This document shows, piece by piece, positions 62,992-64,000 of a DNA stretch of 64,000 nucleotides. The stretch spans positions 6,220,924 through 6,284,923 of the forward strand of contig OZ020616.1 of assembly GCA_963971575.1 (NCBI GenBank). The letters are read 5' to 3'. The stretch's first letter is position 1. Each line of letters begins with the position of its first letter. Position numbers and translations under genes: made by a program. A model generated the notes under the pieces. That model saw nothing but the letters and a program-made list of their open reading frames with translations. It was not told the DNA's origin and made no database searches. The DNA is from Liopterus haemorrhoidalis (lineage: Eukaryota; Arthropoda; Insecta; Coleoptera; Dytiscidae).

Positions 62992-63842
62992 AGGGGATAG
63001 GCATGATTTTTAAATTTTTTTTTATTATATCCCTTTTGTTGCATATAAACATAAAAAACAGTTTTGCATTTTTTTTTTTTAATTTGAAGGCTTAAAAAAA
63101 TTATAAATGTATGTAGCGCGCGAAAACGACGTGTGACGTCATACCGCTACTAAGTACAGCCTACCCAGTGTAATGCGTACAACCTGGGTTATGTATAGTT
63201 AGAGTGATTTTAATTAAAATAAAGTTTAATTCTATAAAAACAATTTATACATGTTTACCGAATTAAATTTTATATTAAAATATACAAAATATGGAAGATC
63301 CAGGCCCCAGTACTTCGAAACATAGTCGAAAATATTGTTTAGTACCAATGTGCACAAATAGTTCAATTAGAAATCCAAAAAAACAATTTATATCATTACC
63401 TGATGGCGAAAAACAACAGAAAAGGCGAAATTTGTGGCTGAAAGCTATGAGGCGAAATAAAACCGATATTTCAGAAAAAAGTAAACATTATGTTTGTGAA
63501 GACCATTTTAATGTGAGTACATATATTTTATAAATTATTTTAATAATAAATGCGTGAAAAATTGTTTAAAAACAAATACAAAACTCTCGAACAATACAAT
63601 ATACACACGTAAAGATTATGTTTAGTCTGTATCTGTGACGTCAAACCGCAGCAGTCTCAGTCGTATTTACTCGGCAACCTTCGCGGCGTGGTCGGCTTAT
63701 TTCAAATTTACAATATTTTAATTAAAAAATTTGGCTACATATTAATTAAAATGTGATTTTTGTTGTGTTAGGTGACATAACTAACATTAACATATCAAAA
63801 AAATGTAGTTTTAAGGAAATATAAATTTTATGCGTATCCCCT
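62992..63842 (+). mobile_element. THAP-domain DNA transposon, AT-flanked, inserted in the Tigger ORF
   Basis: AGGGGATAGGCATGATTTTT (62992) and the complement of AGGGGATACGCATAAAATTT (to 63842) are the TIRs. AT lies on both sides (62990-62991, 63843-63844). The flanking Tigger reading frame reconnects exactly when one AT is counted, which supports a 2-bp AT duplication, a feature of the ISL2EU group. Direct repeats of GTGACGTCA-ACCGC occur near both ends (about 63133 and 63638). It holds one THAP exon and no catalytic domain. Confidence 0.7.
63291..63512 (+). CDS. THAP zinc-finger exon of the AT-flanked element
   Basis: MEDPGPSTSKHSRKYCLVPM begins at 63291. It continues CTNSSIRNPKKQFISLPDGE, KRRNLWLKAMRRNKTDI and SKHYVCEDHFN, and then meets a strong donor GTGAGT at 63513. 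The C2CH signature is complete: CLVPMC, and CEDH after the invariant Trp of NLWLKAM. THAP fingers bind the ends of their own transposons in several superfamilies. The exon is intact, but its later exons are not in the element, so only a DNA-binding fragment could be made. Confidence 0.75.
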
Positions 63843-64000
63843 ATTGTAAAAAGAAGCAGAAAGCAAGGCAAGACAAACAACGTTGGACAATTTTTTTAAA
63901 CTAGGGTAATCCACAACAGCGGATAGTGATCATGACAGTATAGTTTTTTATTTTCAGTCTATTATTATATGTACTTGTTATGTATTTTTATTTTATCTGT

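Larger units (their letters stand above)
62497..63907 (+). pseudogene. Tigger-like transposase C-terminus, interrupted
   Basis: Fragments in several frames read TIKQFWKN, MKDVVDKISESWKELKSTTM and then SHEELIQLEAERALDE-like sequence. The last frame gives LIQLEAERALDEEPEPAVCK, QLTSKNISNAFSYFEQGINI and SRGINSTISCYKE. The THAP element then intervenes, and beyond it KEAESKARQTTLDNFFK completes the tail. These acidic and QTTLDxFF motifs are the C-terminus of Tigger/jerky-type pogo transposases. Removing the insert and one AT copy rejoins the frame, with a stop one codon after the junction. Confidence 0.7.
61432..64000 (+). mobile_element. Tigger/pogo-like element carrying two later insertions (right end outside window)
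   Basis: CACTCATACCTCGCGCTATA at 61432, after TA, is a Tigger-type left end (compare CAGTCATACCTCG). Transposase C-terminal sequence appears at 62497-62989 and again at 63845-63907, split by the THAP-domain element. A LINE (61584-62480) lies near the left end. The right TIR is not reached. Without the insertions the visible host part is about 0.8 kb, so the catalytic middle of the transposase is also deleted. Confidence 0.65.

Noticed and set aside
1..64000. A host protein-coding gene
   Set aside because: No multi-exon or long open frame outside transposon-type proteins was recognised on either strand; distant non-coding or very short exons cannot be excluded without transcript data.

Overview
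The window reads as AT-rich, repeat-dense nuclear DNA from an arthropod, most likely an insect. No host protein-coding gene, rRNA gene or genuine tRNA gene could be supported. Almost every protein-like stretch belongs to a transposon or retrotransposon: Tc1/mariner, pogo/Tigger, PIF/Harbinger, hAT, piggyBac, a THAP-domain element, and non-LTR retrotransposons of CR1-like, I-like, RTE/Jockey-like and one unplaced type. GT-AG exon remnants inside DNA transposons show a eukaryote. The mix (many mariners, (GACA)n-bearing short elements, TTA- and TAA-flanked Harbingers) fits insects, but the order cannot be fixed from this sequence.

Layout. 1-6.8 kb: a perfect-TIR palindromic element, a TTA-flanked Harbinger MITE, a piggyBac-like end abutting a LINE tail, a Tc1 relic, a multi-lesion pseudogene of a repeated Cys-rich protein family, a deleted mariner, an antisense LINE tail, a hAT relic and a LINE tail. 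8.9-10.3 kb: an element with a perfect 8-bp duplication and palindromic subterminal arrays. 11-15 kb: LINE tails and a TAA-flanked Harbinger with a MADF-type exon. 16.1-17.6 kb: a giant near-perfect palindrome. 18.4-20 kb: family A copy 1, with a second palindromic element nested in it. 20.7-25.1 kb: LINE and hAT remnants, including a long CR1-like reverse transcriptase. 25.1-30.7 kb: a mariner carrying a nested (CACAGA)n element, a recent I-type LINE with a 12-bp duplication, a piggyBac element, and a deleted mariner. 31.8-33.2 kb: a three-copy 150-bp satellite beside a head-to-head element. 34-36 kb: a 172-bp tandem duplication and two LINE tails. 37-46 kb: family A copies 2 and 3, a TA-flanked element with a DUF4806-like exon, a Harbinger nuclease fragment, and a nearly intact mariner-like transposase with one premature stop. 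46-57 kb: transposase relics, pogo MITEs, a hAT element, and a hammerhead-like motif. 57.8-64 kb: a Harbinger, hAT and inverted-repeat MITEs, and a Tigger-like element interrupted by a LINE and by a THAP-domain element.

The pieces do not form a pathway. They record successive insertions, and several nesting orders can be read directly: palindrome into family A, (CACAGA)n element into mariner into LINE, and LINE plus THAP element into Tigger. The least explained material is family A: (TCTG)n tract, tRNA-like slot, terminal hairpin, with three long copies and several solo ends. Next are the head-to-head (GACA)n element beside the 150-bp satellite, and the palindrome-array element at 8.9-10.3 kb.
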